From the NCBI GenBank assembly GCA_022770525.1, contig JALEHN010000039.1, forward strand, positions 57,135-121,134: DNA of 64,000 nt, given 5' to 3'. The position numbers and the translations under genes were made by a program. The notes beneath the pieces are model-generated. The model saw only the letters and a list, made by a program, of their open reading frames with translations, was not told the origin of the DNA and made no database searches. The DNA comes from Clostridiales bacterium. Its GTDB lineage: Bacteria; Bacillota; Clostridia; Lachnospirales; Lachnospiraceae. Within the stretch, counting starts at the first letter, position 1. The number at the start of each line of letters is the position of its first letter. Shown piece by piece: positions 15,788-24,443 of the stretch.

Positions 15788-17863
15788 TTGAAACACAGAG
15801 AACAATCAAAAGAGAAAGAAGATGCAGGTTTGAAAAAATATTTAATAAAAAAGAAGTATCAGTGGATAAGGCTGCTCTTGGTCGTGGCATTGCTCATTGC
15901 AGCTATGAGTTTTGGCATATATACGGCAGGTATTCAGATGCCATATGCACTGATTAACATCGGGCTGATCGGACTTATTGCGGCGGGACTTATTTATGAT
16001 TTTAAATTCAATACCGTCTTAAGTGTGGTCATGACAGTTCTTGTGCCGATTTTATGTTTTTATCTTCTGGAGGGTTATTCACATTTCGCTCTTGTGAATA
16101 TGGCGTGGCAGATTCAGATTCTTAATATTATTTTATATGCGCTGATCTTTGTGCTTATGGCAGGAATTTCCGGGAATTTTGCCAGAGCCGGTGTCATTAC
16201 AGCAGCGGCAGAAATGGCCATCGGTCTTATTAATTATTATACGGTGAATTTCAGACAGACGCCGATACTGCCGTGGGATCTTTTATCCGTAAAGACAGCG
16301 CTTAGCGTCACCGGCAATTATACTTTTAAGCTGCCGGGAGAAATACTGATGATTGCGATGCTCTTTATATTACTGGCGGTGATCGCTTCAAAAATATGCC
16401 TGGATGTTAAAGGTCTGCGCAAACGGCTGATTGTTTCTTTTGCCGGAGTATTTGCCGTATTTTTGTATGCGGCGGGCATTCAGACAACACAGGCAGGAAA
16501 GATGTTCGGACTTGATGACATATTGTTTACGCCAAATGTATTATATAGAAATAACGGTTTCATGGTTGCTTTTATAGTAAATATGCAGTATTTAAAGATT
16601 GATAAGCCGGCAGGCTACAATGATGAAAGCCGGAAAGAACTGGCAGAGCAATATACGATACAGGCCCGGACCGCACAAGCGTCTGCAGGCGGCGACGGCG
16701 GCAACGGCGTCACCGGTGAGGAAAAGCTGCCCAATATTATTGTTATCATGAATGAGTCATTTTCAGATCTTGCCGATATTGCCGAGTTTGAAACAAATCA
16801 GGACTATATGCCGTTTATTCATTCGATGGAAGAAGGGGCTGTGGACAATGTCGTGTCCGGTGATTTATATGTATCTGTTCTTGGCGGCAATACAGCCAAT
16901 TCGGAATTTGAGTTTTTATCCGGCAATACAATGGCATTTCTTCCGCCGGGAAGTATTGCATACCAGCAGTATATTAATGACCGTATGCCGAGTATGGCAT
17001 GGACGCTTCAGGGGTGCCTTAACTATGAGACCCTTGGCATGCATCCTTACTACGCATCCGGATGGGACAGAGACGAGGTGTATCCTTATCTGGGGTTTCA
17101 GAAAACACTTTTTAAAGAGCAGATTACAGAACTGGCAAGCTTTAAAGGCAGTTATGGTTATCTGAGAAAATACATATCGGATCAGGCGGTGACAGATTTG
17201 ATTATCGAAGAATATCAGCCTGAGAACAGAAGCGGGCAGCAAAAATTTACATTTGCGGTCACAATGCAGAATCATGGCGGATACTTCGACGAATATGCCA
17301 ATTTTAAACAGGAAATTGAGCTGCTTAATGTCAAGGACGATGATTATAAGTTTTATACAGATATGTATCTTTCCCTGATTAAAAAGTCAGATGAAGCGCT
17401 GGAAAACCTTGTTCAATATTTTGAAACTTATGATGAGCCGACCATTATTTTATTTTTCGGTGATCATCAGCCGGGAAACTATGTGATTCGCTCCATTTAT
17501 GATACAGAAAAGGAAAGAACCATTGAGGAAAGCCAGCAGCGATATGTCGTACCTTTTGTTATGTGGGCCAATTATGATATTGAAGATGAGCATATTGATA
17601 AAATCAGTGCCAATTATCTGCAGACACTTTTATTTGAAAAAGCGGGAATTCCTCTGACAGGCTATCAGAGTTATCTTGCCGACTTAAGGAAAACCCTGCC
17701 GGTCATCACAGCCAATGTGCTGATCGATAAAGACGGTGTTTATTATGCTTCAGGTGAAAGCCATCCTTATGAAGAATTGCTGTCATATTATGAAGCCTAT
17801 CAGTATAACTATATGTTTGATGAAAAAAACAGATACAATGAATTTTTCGGAGACGTTCAATAA
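15788..17863 (+). CDS. LtaS-like membrane sulfatase (polyglycerol-phosphate transferase family)
   Basis: Membrane enzyme with an extracellular alkaline-phosphatase-fold domain, likely adding phosphoglycerol units to a lipid- or cell-wall-linked polymer. Residues about 18-240 contain five to six hydrophobic spans; the sulfatase domain follows from about residue 310, with the metal-site motif IVIMNESFSDL, the nucleophile Thr in GGNTANSEFEFLSG (near residue 368) and FFGDHQPG. It starts with TTG, preceded by AGAAAGTGG. A tandem repeat array begins in the final codons and crosses the stop. Whether it makes true lipoteichoic acid is inference. Confidence 0.85.
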   Translation: MKHREQSKEKEDAGLKKYLIKKKYQWIRLLLVVALLIAAMSFGIYTAGIQMPYALINIGLIGLIAAGLIYDFKFNTVLSVVMTVLVPILCFYLLEGYSHFALVNMAWQIQILNIILYALIFVLMAGISGNFARAGVITAAAEMAIGLINYYTVNFRQTPILPWDLLSVKTALSVTGNYTFKLPGEILMIAMLFILLAVIASKICLDVKGLRKRLIVSFAGVFAVFLYAAGIQTTQAGKMFGLDDILFTPNVLYRNNGFMVAFIVNMQYLKIDKPAGYNDESRKELAEQYTIQARTAQASAGGDGGNGVTGEEKLPNIIVIMNESFSDLADIAEFETNQDYMPFIHSMEEGAVDNVVSGDLYVSVLGGNTANSEFEFLSGNTMAFLPPGSIAYQQYINDRMPSMAWTLQGCLNYETLGMHPYYASGWDRDEVYPYLGFQKTLFKEQITELASFKGSYGYLRKYISDQAVTDLIIEEYQPENRSGQQKFTFAVTMQNHGGYFDEYANFKQEIELLNVKDDDYKFYTDMYLSLIKKSDEALENLVQYFETYDEPTIILFFGDHQPGNYVIRSIYDTEKERTIEESQQRYVVPFVMWANYDIEDEHIDKISANYLQTLLFEKAGIPLTGYQSYLADLRKTLPVITANVLIDKDGVYYASGESHPYEELLSYYEAYQYNYMFDEKNRYNEFFGDVQ

Positions 17864-17954
17864 GCAGCTGCCAATTAATGATTTTTTGGAGACAAACAAT
17901 AAGCAGCTGCCAATCAATGAATTCTTCGGAGACGGTCAATAAGCAGTTGTTAAT
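17837..17954 (+). repeat. 39-40-bp tandem repeats spanning the stop codon of the LtaS-like gene
   Basis: Three units start at 17837, 17877 and 17916. Each runs AATGAATTTTTCGGAGAC, a short variable part, then CAATAAGCAGCTGCCAAT. The stop codon of the gene (17861-17863) is inside unit 1. Because unit 1 is one base longer than unit 2, the peptide end NEFFGD(V/G)Q recurs in a different reading frame in unit 3. Confidence 0.88.
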
Positions 17955-17967
17955 AAGTAATTTTTTC

Positions 17968-17997
17968 TTGACAACTGCTAAGGGGCAAGAGTAAAAT
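17968..17997 (+). promoter_or_regulatory. probable sigma-A promoter of asnA
   Basis: TTGACA at 17968-17973, an 18-base spacer and TAAAAT at 17992-17997. It lies just after the repeat array and 64 bases before the asnA start. No T-box motif was found in the leader. Confidence 0.65.
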
Positions 17998-18060
17998 TAG
18001 CAGTAATCTTGCTGTTATTAATAAGATGATACGTTAATATGTTGAAGGAGATAGTATAGT

Positions 18061-19071
18061 ATGGATCAATTAATGCTGCCGGAAGGCTATAAATCAGCGC
18101 TTGACATTCGCGAGACTGAAATTGCCATTAAGTATGTTAAAGACTATTTTGAACGGGAACTGGCAAATCAGCTGAATCTGACCCGTGTTTCCGCACCGCT
18201 TTTTGTGCTGCCGGAAACAGGTCTTAACGATACTTTAAACGGTGTGGAACGCCCTGTAAGTTTCGGTGTTAAGGAGCAGAATGACAGAGAAGTGGAAATC
18301 GTTCATTCACTGGCAAAGTGGAAACGTATGGCTTTAAAACGCTACGGTTTTGACCATGGCGAAGGACTTTATACAGATATGAACGCGATCCGCCGTGATG
18401 AAGATACGGATAATCTGCATTCCATATTTGTTGACCAGTGGGACTGGGAAAAAATCATTTCAAAAGAAGAAAGAAATGTACATACATTAAAGAAAATCGT
18501 GCGCAGAGTTTATGATGCTCTTCGTTATACAGAAAAGTTCATCTCTGAAAAGTACGGTTATATTACACCGATTTTGCCGGATGATATTTATTTCATGACT
18601 TCTCAGGAACTTCTGGATATGTATCCGGATTTAAGCCCGAAGGAACGTGAACATGAAATCGCAAAAGACAAAGGTGCGGTATTCCTCATGCAGATCGGCG
18701 GTGAATTAAGCAATGGCGAACCACATGACGGACGTGCGCCGGACTACGATGACTGGTCATTAAACGGTGACATTTTAGTTTATTATCCGGTGCTTGATAT
18801 TGCTCTTGAACTTTCCTCTATGGGTATCCGTGTTGATGAAGATGCACTTCTTAAGCAGCTTAAAATCCGCGGATGTGAAGGCAGAGCCGAGCTTCCGTTC
18901 CAGAAATCACTTTTGAACGGTGAACTGCCATATACAGTGGGCGGCGGTATCGGTCAGTCACGTATATGTATGTTTTTCCTTAGAAAAGCGCATGTGGGCG
19001 AGGTACAGGCATCGATCTGGCCTGAAGAAGTTGAGAAAAAATGTGAAGAAGCAGGTATTCATCTGCTGTAA
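18061..19071 (+). CDS. asnA: aspartate--ammonia ligase (asparagine synthetase A)
   Basis: Makes asparagine from aspartate, ammonia and ATP; the fold is like class II aminoacyl-tRNA synthetases. The 336 residues match AsnA length. Diagnostic stretches are TRVSAPLFVLPETGLNDTLNG, KWKRMALKRYGF, DMNAIRRDED, HSIFVDQWDWE and the C-terminal GGGIGQSRICMFFL ATP-site motif. AAGGAGATAG precedes the ATG. The stop codon lies in a two-unit tandem repeat. Confidence 0.95.
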   Translation: MDQLMLPEGYKSALDIRETEIAIKYVKDYFERELANQLNLTRVSAPLFVLPETGLNDTLNGVERPVSFGVKEQNDREVEIVHSLAKWKRMALKRYGFDHGEGLYTDMNAIRRDEDTDNLHSIFVDQWDWEKIISKEERNVHTLKKIVRRVYDALRYTEKFISEKYGYITPILPDDIYFMTSQELLDMYPDLSPKEREHEIAKDKGAVFLMQIGGELSNGEPHDGRAPDYDDWSLNGDILVYYPVLDIALELSSMGIRVDEDALLKQLKIRGCEGRAELPFQKSLLNGELPYTVGGGIGQSRICMFFLRKAHVGEVQASIWPEEVEKKCEEAGIHLL

Positions 19072-19109
19072 GCGAAGTATTTCAATAGTAAGTGAAGTCA
19101 TATTCAATA
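19068..19109 (+). repeat. imperfect 20/22-bp tandem repeat spanning the asnA stop codon
   Basis: GTAAGCGAAGTATTTCAATA (19068-19087) is followed by a 22-base copy with two extra bases, GTAAGTGAAGTC then ATATTCAATA. The TAA of the first unit is the asnA stop. Confidence 0.6.
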
Positions 19110-19175
19110 AAATCCCTTCATATCTTAGACAGAGGCTTGGTTAACGGCACAGGCTGTTTAAGATTGGAGGGATTT
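19110..19175 (+). promoter_or_regulatory. long hairpin covering the ribosome site of the CotS-like gene
   Basis: Arms at 19110-19132 and 19154-19175 are complementary at about 20 of 23 positions around a 21-base loop. The 3' arm contains the GGAGGG Shine-Dalgarno of the next gene and is followed by TTTTATG. It can act as the asnA terminator, and any read-through transcript would have its ribosome site hidden. Confidence 0.65.
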
Positions 19176-19177
19176 TT

Positions 19178-20173
19178 ATGTTGGATGAAAAAATACAGGA
19201 AGTCATAGAAATGTATCCGATTGAAGTCACAGGTGTGAGCCGTGCAAGAGGGGCTTTTATCTGTCAGACAACACAGGGACTGCGGCTTTTGAAGGCTTAT
19301 CCTTATGCCGAAAGCCATCTGATTTATGAGTCCATGTTAAAATCTGTACTTATTGAGCGGGGATGTTTAAATATTGACAGTTTTCTGTACAATAAAGAGG
19401 GGCAGCTTATGACACCCGGAAGGGATGGCAGAAACTATGTGATGAAAAAATGGTATGACGGTCAGGAGTGCGATTTAAAAGACAGAGTACAGGTACTAAA
19501 GGCAGTTAAAAATCTGGCCATGCTTCACAGCGTGATGAAAAATATTCATTTTGAATGTCCGTGGATGATACACGCCCAGGCAGAGCCTGATGATGTGCGG
19601 TTTGAGCGGCGCAGCCGTGAAATGCGTGCGATTCGCAGTTATATCCGGAATAAAAAGGTTAAAAACGCTTTTGAATTACTTTATATGGAATATTATGATA
19701 TTTACGAAGGGCAGGCAAAGCAGGCGGGAAAAATACTGGAGGAGATGGATTATGCGTCGATGTACCGGGAATCCGTTGAAGGCGGTATATACTGCCATGG
19801 CGATTACAGCCATCATCATGTTATTATGAATAAAAATACAACGGCAGTGATTAATTTTGACAAAAGTGTTAAAAATGTTCAGATTCATGATCTGTATTAT
19901 TTCCTGAGAAAGGCCATGGAAAAATGCAACTGGGATATTTCATATGGTATGGATATACTTAACAGCTATGACAATATACGAAAAATGACAGGCAGGGAAA
20001 AAGCCTGTTTGTATGCACTTCTTTTATATCCTGAAAAATACTGGAAAATCGCTAATCATTATTATAATTCCCGAAAAAGCTGGACATCGGAACAAAATAT
20101 GAATAAAATGAAAAAATTTACGTCACAGACGGAATTAAGGGCACAATTTCTTGAAAAGTTGAAAAATTGGTGA
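19178..20173 (+). CDS. CotS-family spore coat protein / kinase-like protein
   Basis: A 331-residue kinase-like protein of the CotS/CotI/YutH group, found in Firmicute spore coats. The aminoglycoside-phosphotransferase-like fold shows in the central GIYCHGDYSHHHVIMN and AVINFDKSV segments, where active kinases have HGD-x3-NxL and IDW/D. The second-block Asn is replaced, so catalytic activity is doubtful. GGAGGG is six bases from the ATG but lies inside a long hairpin, which would limit translation from read-through transcripts. Family call is good; a structural coat role is inferred from relatives. Confidence 0.78.
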   Translation: MLDEKIQEVIEMYPIEVTGVSRARGAFICQTTQGLRLLKAYPYAESHLIYESMLKSVLIERGCLNIDSFLYNKEGQLMTPGRDGRNYVMKKWYDGQECDLKDRVQVLKAVKNLAMLHSVMKNIHFECPWMIHAQAEPDDVRFERRSREMRAIRSYIRNKKVKNAFELLYMEYYDIYEGQAKQAGKILEEMDYASMYRESVEGGIYCHGDYSHHHVIMNKNTTAVINFDKSVKNVQIHDLYYFLRKAMEKCNWDISYGMDILNSYDNIRKMTGREKACLYALLLYPEKYWKIANHYYNSRKSWTSEQNMNKMKKFTSQTELRAQFLEKLKNW

Positions 20174-20211
20174 AATTGACGAAAAGTTTTATATAATTTT
20201 ATATTGTTTAC

Positions 20212-20240
20212 TTTATTTTTCATAATAAATGTAGTATAAT
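20212..20240 (+). promoter_or_regulatory. possible promoter of the phosphoglucomutase gene
   Basis: A perfect TATAAT at 20235-20240 sits 44 bases before the start codon. The -35 at 17-base spacing (TTTATT) is weak. The region is strongly AT-rich. Confidence 0.45.
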
Positions 20241-20283
20241 TATAGCGTAAAAATATTGAAAGAACTAAAGGGAGGTTTTTCCG

Positions 20284-22017
20284 ATGGACTACAAAGCAGT
20301 ATATGAAGCATGGTTGGCAAATCCTTATTTTGATGAAGCAACAAAAGCTGAATTATTAAGTATTAAGGATGATGAAAAAGAGATTGAAGACAGATTTTAT
20401 ATGGATCTGGAGTTTGGTACAGCAGGACTTCGCGGTGTAATCGGCGCAGGTACAAACAGAATGAATATTTATGTTGTACGCAAGACGACACAGGGTCTGG
20501 CAAATTACATAAAGAAGCAGGGCGGCGAAGCGAAAGGTGTTGCCATCGCTTATGATTCACGCCGCATGTCACCGGAATTTGCGGATGAAGCTGCAAGATG
20601 TCTGGCCGCAAACGGCATTAAAGCATATATTTTCGAATCACTGAGACCGACACCGGAGCTGTCATTTGCAGTGAGAGAACTGGGATGTATCGCCGGTATT
20701 AATATTACAGCCAGCCATAATCCGCCGGCATACAACGGATATAAAGTATACTGGGAAGACGGCGCTCAGATCACACCGCCTCATGACAGCGGTATTATGA
20801 GTGAAGTTAAAGCAGTGACAGATTACAACACTGTGAAAACAATGGATAAAGATGCAGCGATTGCGTCAGGAAATTATGAAATCATCGGTGCGGACATTGA
20901 TGATAAATATATGGAACAGCTGAAAAAACAGGTTAAACATCTGGATGCGATCAAAGAAGTCGGCGATCAGATGAAGATTGTTTATACACCTCTTCACGGC
21001 ACAGGCAATATTCCTGCAAGACGTATTTTAAAAGAAATCGGTTTTAACAATGTTTATGTTGTACCTGAGCAGGAACTTCCGGATGGTGAATTCCCTACAG
21101 TAAGCTATCCGAATCCTGAAGCTGCCGAAGCTTTTGAACTGGGCCTTAAGATGGCAAAGGATATGGAGGCTGATCTTGTTCTTGCAACGGACCCTGATGC
21201 AGACCGTCTCGGTGTTTATGTAAGAGATAAAGACGGCGAATACCATTCACTGACAGGTAATATGTCCGGCTGTCTTCTCGGAGAATATACAATCAGCCAG
21301 ATTCTTGCAAGAGACGGTAAACTTCCTGAAGACGGAGCGCTGATTAAAACAATTGTTACAACAAATATGGCAGATGCGATTGCTAAAAATTACAATATCC
21401 GTCTGATTGAATGTCTGACAGGCTTTAAGTATATCGGCCAGCAGATCCTCGGCTTTGAAAATTCCGGCAAAGGTACATATCTGTTTGGTTTTGAGGAAAG
21501 CTACGGCTGCCTGATCGGTACACATGCCCGTGATAAAGATGCGATTGTAGCAACAATGGCACTTTGCGATGCAGCGGCATATTATAAAACACAGGGAAAA
21601 ACTTTGTGGGATGCCATGATCGATATGTATGAAAAATACGGTTATTATAAAGATGATGTGAAATCTATCGGTCTTTCAGGCATTGAAGGCCTTGCAAAGA
21701 TTCAGTCGATTCTCGAAAGTCTCAGAAAGAATCCTCCGAAGGAAATCGGCGGCTATAAGATTCTTTCTGCAAGAGATTACAAGAAAGATGAGATTGTTGA
21801 TCTTGCAACAGGTGAAGTTAAACCGACAGGACTTCCGAACTCAAATGTACTTTATTATGACATGACAGATGATGCTTGGCTTTGTGTAAGACCTTCAGGT
21901 ACAGAACCTAAGATTAAGTTCTACTATGGCATTAAGGGAACATCTCTTGAAGATGCAGATGAAAAGTCCGCAGAGCTTGGCAAAGCCGTACTGGCAATGA
22001 TTGATGCAATGATGTAA
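20284..22017 (+). CDS. pgcA: phosphoglucomutase / phosphomannomutase (alpha-phosphohexomutase)
   Basis: Interconverts glucose-1-phosphate and glucose-6-phosphate, feeding cell-wall polymers and glycogen. At 577 residues it has the size of Firmicute PgcA. All four active-site elements are seen: phosphoserine loop TASHNPPAYNGYKVYW, metal loop DPDADRLG, sugar loop GFEESYGCL and phosphate loop RPSGTEPKIKFYY. AGGGAGG precedes the ATG. A strong terminator follows, so it appears monocistronic. It could supply the glycogen-branching functions later in the window. Confidence 0.95.
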   Translation: MDYKAVYEAWLANPYFDEATKAELLSIKDDEKEIEDRFYMDLEFGTAGLRGVIGAGTNRMNIYVVRKTTQGLANYIKKQGGEAKGVAIAYDSRRMSPEFADEAARCLAANGIKAYIFESLRPTPELSFAVRELGCIAGINITASHNPPAYNGYKVYWEDGAQITPPHDSGIMSEVKAVTDYNTVKTMDKDAAIASGNYEIIGADIDDKYMEQLKKQVKHLDAIKEVGDQMKIVYTPLHGTGNIPARRILKEIGFNNVYVVPEQELPDGEFPTVSYPNPEAAEAFELGLKMAKDMEADLVLATDPDADRLGVYVRDKDGEYHSLTGNMSGCLLGEYTISQILARDGKLPEDGALIKTIVTTNMADAIAKNYNIRLIECLTGFKYIGQQILGFENSGKGTYLFGFEESYGCLIGTHARDKDAIVATMALCDAAAYYKTQGKTLWDAMIDMYEKYGYYKDDVKSIGLSGIEGLAKIQSILESLRKNPPKEIGGYKILSARDYKKDEIVDLATGEVKPTGLPNSNVLYYDMTDDAWLCVRPSGTEPKIKFYYGIKGTSLEDADEKSAELGKAVLAMIDAMM

Positions 22018-22048
22018 AAATGAATACGGGTTATGAATGAACGATTTT

Positions 22049-22093
22049 ATACGCCGCATGCAGAATATATTCTGTATGCGGCGTATATTTTAT
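22049..22093 (+). terminator. intrinsic terminator after the phosphoglucomutase gene
   Basis: ATACGCCGCAT(G)CAGAAT pairs with ATTCTG(T)ATGCGGCGTAT around a two-base loop, followed by ATTTTAT. Confidence 0.85.
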
Positions 22094-22106
22094 GATATAG
22101 GATTAC

Positions 22107-22169
22107 AGTGTCAAAAGTCATTCTCCACGTCATGCCTGCATGTCAGTGGAGACATGACGGATTGACACT
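22107..22169 (+). promoter_or_regulatory. structured leader hairpin before the PrcB-like gene
   Basis: Nested complementary blocks AGTGTCAA/TTGACACT, GTCAT/ATGAC and CTCCAC/GTGGAG form an extended stem ending nine bases before GGGAG-type ribosome site sequence. It may be a second terminator or a translational control element. It matches no riboswitch consensus known to me. Confidence 0.5.
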
Positions 22170-22183
22170 TTGGGAGATATGGT

Positions 22184-22609
22184 ATGAACAGAAAGTCTGT
22201 TTTGATGGCACTGTTTTTAAGTGCTGTGCTGGTGTTATATGCCTGTGAGAACAGTGAAGCTGGGAGGGAAGGTCAAAAAAACCCGATAAAGTACACGATT
22301 GTACCGGCCGATGAGGCCGATGATGTTTTAATAGAGACAATTGAAAAGTACAAACAGCAAAGATTCCATTTAACATACGAAGACAGCGGCAGGCTGTGGG
22401 CTGTTGTCGGTTATGGCACAAAGCCGACGGCGGGATATAGTATGACTGTCGATGAGGTATACGAATGTGAAGGAAATGTTTATATAAAAACTTCAGTCAT
22501 CGGTCCGCAAAAAAGTGACAGAATGCCGCCGGAGACGACCTGGCCCTATATCATCATCATGCTGGACGGCGATTTTGAAAATGAAGCTGTTGTATTTGAA
22601 ACACCATGA
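22184..22609 (+). CDS. small lipoprotein with a PrcB-like C-terminal domain
   Basis: A 141-residue exported lipoprotein. A hydrophobic N-terminus ends in LVLYAC, giving a lipid-anchored Cys. Residues about 60-140 resemble the PrcB C-terminal domain seen in accessory subunits of secreted protease complexes: AVVGYGTKPTAGYSMTVDEV followed by a conserved GP turn and a final beta strand. No protease gene is adjacent. GGGAG lies upstream of the ATG. Partner and function are unknown; it may be a spore or envelope protein, since sipL follows. Confidence 0.65.
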   Translation: MNRKSVLMALFLSAVLVLYACENSEAGREGQKNPIKYTIVPADEADDVLIETIEKYKQQRFHLTYEDSGRLWAVVGYGTKPTAGYSMTVDEVYECEGNVYIKTSVIGPQKSDRMPPETTWPYIIIMLDGDFENEAVVFETP

Positions 22610-22656
22610 TTAGAACTTCTGACCATGCGCGATCGGAGAAATAAGCAAGTTATTTG

Positions 22657-22684
22657 GCATATTTTTTATGGAAAAACATATCTT
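22657..22684 (+). promoter_or_regulatory. possible sigma-E promoter of sipL
   Basis: GCATATT, a 13-base gap and CATATCTT resemble the mother-cell sigma-E consensus (kmATATT, then CATACAnT), although the spacing is slightly short. A mother-cell promoter would suit a spore coat gene. Confidence 0.3.
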
Positions 22685-22729
22685 TTAGTATGCCGTTTTC
22701 TGCTTTTTTAATCAGGAGGTGTTTTTAAT

Positions 22730-24316
22730 ATGGAGTTGATGAAAGAGAAAATCTGTACAAATCTTTTTGCGGGAAAAGCGGTCAATCAGCTGACGCTGGA
22801 AGACGATTTTAACGTGCCGGATGTTAAACCGGACATTGAGCAGATTGTTGAAGAAATCGGTGATGTGAAGATTACAGAGGCCAGACCGTCTGACGGGAAA
22901 ATCATTATCAGAGGGAAACTGGATTTTTCAGTCTTATATGTAGGGGCCAATATTAATCAGCCGATGTATAAGATGACAGGCAGTCTGCCTTTTGAAGAAA
23001 GTATGAATATCGACGGCGTAAAACCGGGGCATATGATTAAAGTACGGTGGGATATGGAAGATCTGCGCACAAGAGTGATTAACAGCAGGAAAATCAGTGT
23101 ACGCTCAATTGTAAGCCTTTCTGTGATTGCACACAGTACGAAAGAGGAAGATGCTGCTGCGGTACAGAAAATGGATTCAGGGATATACACATTGAACCGT
23201 GATCTGGATCTTAGCCAGTTACATATTCAGAAAAAGGATATTTTGCGGGTGAAAAAGGAGATTGCCGTACCGGCTTCAAAAGCCAATGTGATGGAAATGA
23301 TATGGGACAGAGTCATGCCCCAGAGTATGGACATTAAGGTTTTGGATGGCAAGGTGAATGTGCGGGGAGAAGTCGGGGTGTTCGTGATGTACGCCTCAGC
23401 AGAAGAAGAAAATCCGCTTCAATACTTCAGCAGTATGATTAATTTTAATGAGAGCGCGGAAGTGGAAGGTGTTACGGAGGAGATGATCGGACATATCGAA
23501 GTGCGGATGATTCAGTGGGAGGTTACCGCAAAAGAAAATGAGGATGGCGAGGTAAGAAAACTTGATGTTGAAATCGTTATGGAGCTTGGAATGGCCATTT
23601 ATGAAGAAAAACATATGCAGCTTCTGGAAGATATTTATGCCAATGACAGGATTCTTGAGCCGCTGATCAAAAAAATGGATTTCGAGAATATTATGATGCA
23701 GAACCAGTCCAGTATAAAGCTTAATAAAATCATACCGGTTGAACGGGATAAATCAAAAATTCTCCAGATATGTCAGACAAACGCAAATATTAAAGTGGAT
23801 CGCATGTCCATGAACGATCAGGGCATTAATGTGGATGGCGTTGTTTATATCCAGGTGCTTTATATTGCGGCTGATGACAAAATACCTGTCAATGCGGTCA
23901 AAGGTATGATTCCGTTTTCACACACGGTGGAAGTACCGGGAATTCACGGAAAATGTACGTTTGAGATGATTCCGGTACTTGGAAGCGTCAGCTCCGCGAT
24001 GGCTGACAGTGAAGAGATTGAAGTGCGTGCGGAGCTGGTATTTAACAGCATTGTATTTGAGCAGATTGAAATACCGGTCATTACCGATGTCTCAGAAAAG
24101 CCTCTTGATATGGAGGCAGTGGAAAGAATGCCGGGAATCATCGGATATATTGTCCAGCCGGGGGATACCATGTGGAACATTGCAAAACGGTTTTCGACCA
24201 CGGCGGATCAGATTAAGAAGGTGAATCAGCTTGATAACGAAATACTGCGAAAAGGTCAGAAACTTCTGATTATGAGGGAGCCGCAGGCGGTATCAAAGAC
24301 TGCTTTTTGTTGTTGA
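22730..24316 (+). CDS. sipL: spore coat morphogenetic protein SipL (SPOCS domains plus LysM)
   Basis: Coat-assembly protein that in Clostridioides binds the SpoIVA basement layer. The 528-residue protein contains repeated DUF3794/SPOCS domains (about residues 20-150, 170-290 and 330-455; note DVKPDIEQIV, RGKLDFSVLYVG, VRGEVGVFVMYAS, VDGVVYIQVLYIA) and a C-terminal LysM (about 475-520, IGYIVQPGDTMWNIAKRF...). AGGAGGTG precedes the ATG. The C-terminus ends in TAFCC. It is the functional counterpart of Bacillus SpoVID. Mother-cell expression is expected. Confidence 0.9.
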   Translation: MELMKEKICTNLFAGKAVNQLTLEDDFNVPDVKPDIEQIVEEIGDVKITEARPSDGKIIIRGKLDFSVLYVGANINQPMYKMTGSLPFEESMNIDGVKPGHMIKVRWDMEDLRTRVINSRKISVRSIVSLSVIAHSTKEEDAAAVQKMDSGIYTLNRDLDLSQLHIQKKDILRVKKEIAVPASKANVMEMIWDRVMPQSMDIKVLDGKVNVRGEVGVFVMYASAEEENPLQYFSSMINFNESAEVEGVTEEMIGHIEVRMIQWEVTAKENEDGEVRKLDVEIVMELGMAIYEEKHMQLLEDIYANDRILEPLIKKMDFENIMMQNQSSIKLNKIIPVERDKSKILQICQTNANIKVDRMSMNDQGINVDGVVYIQVLYIAADDKIPVNAVKGMIPFSHTVEVPGIHGKCTFEMIPVLGSVSSAMADSEEIEVRAELVFNSIVFEQIEIPVITDVSEKPLDMEAVERMPGIIGYIVQPGDTMWNIAKRFSTTADQIKKVNQLDNEILRKGQKLLIMREPQAVSKTAFCC

Positions 24317-24341
24317 AATATCGTATATTTTAAAGTATAAT
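24313..24341 (+). promoter_or_regulatory. sigma-A promoter of ispE
   Basis: TTGAAA at 24313-24318 (overlapping the sipL stop), a 17-base spacer and perfect TATAAT at 24336-24341. Start of transcription would be near 24348, leaving a leader of about 95 bases with a small GGTCAAA/TTTGACC hairpin. Confidence 0.75.
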
Positions 24342-24443
24342 GTATACAAAATAATGATGTCGGGGTCAAAAGGCTTTGACCTGATGATGCTTAAAATATA
24401 AACCTGTTTGAGTAAAGTACACGGGATATAGAAGAGGTATGGT

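Noticed and set aside
17864..18060. T-box leader for asnA
   Set aside because: No T-box consensus or specifier stem was found; the region is filled by the repeat array and a plain promoter.
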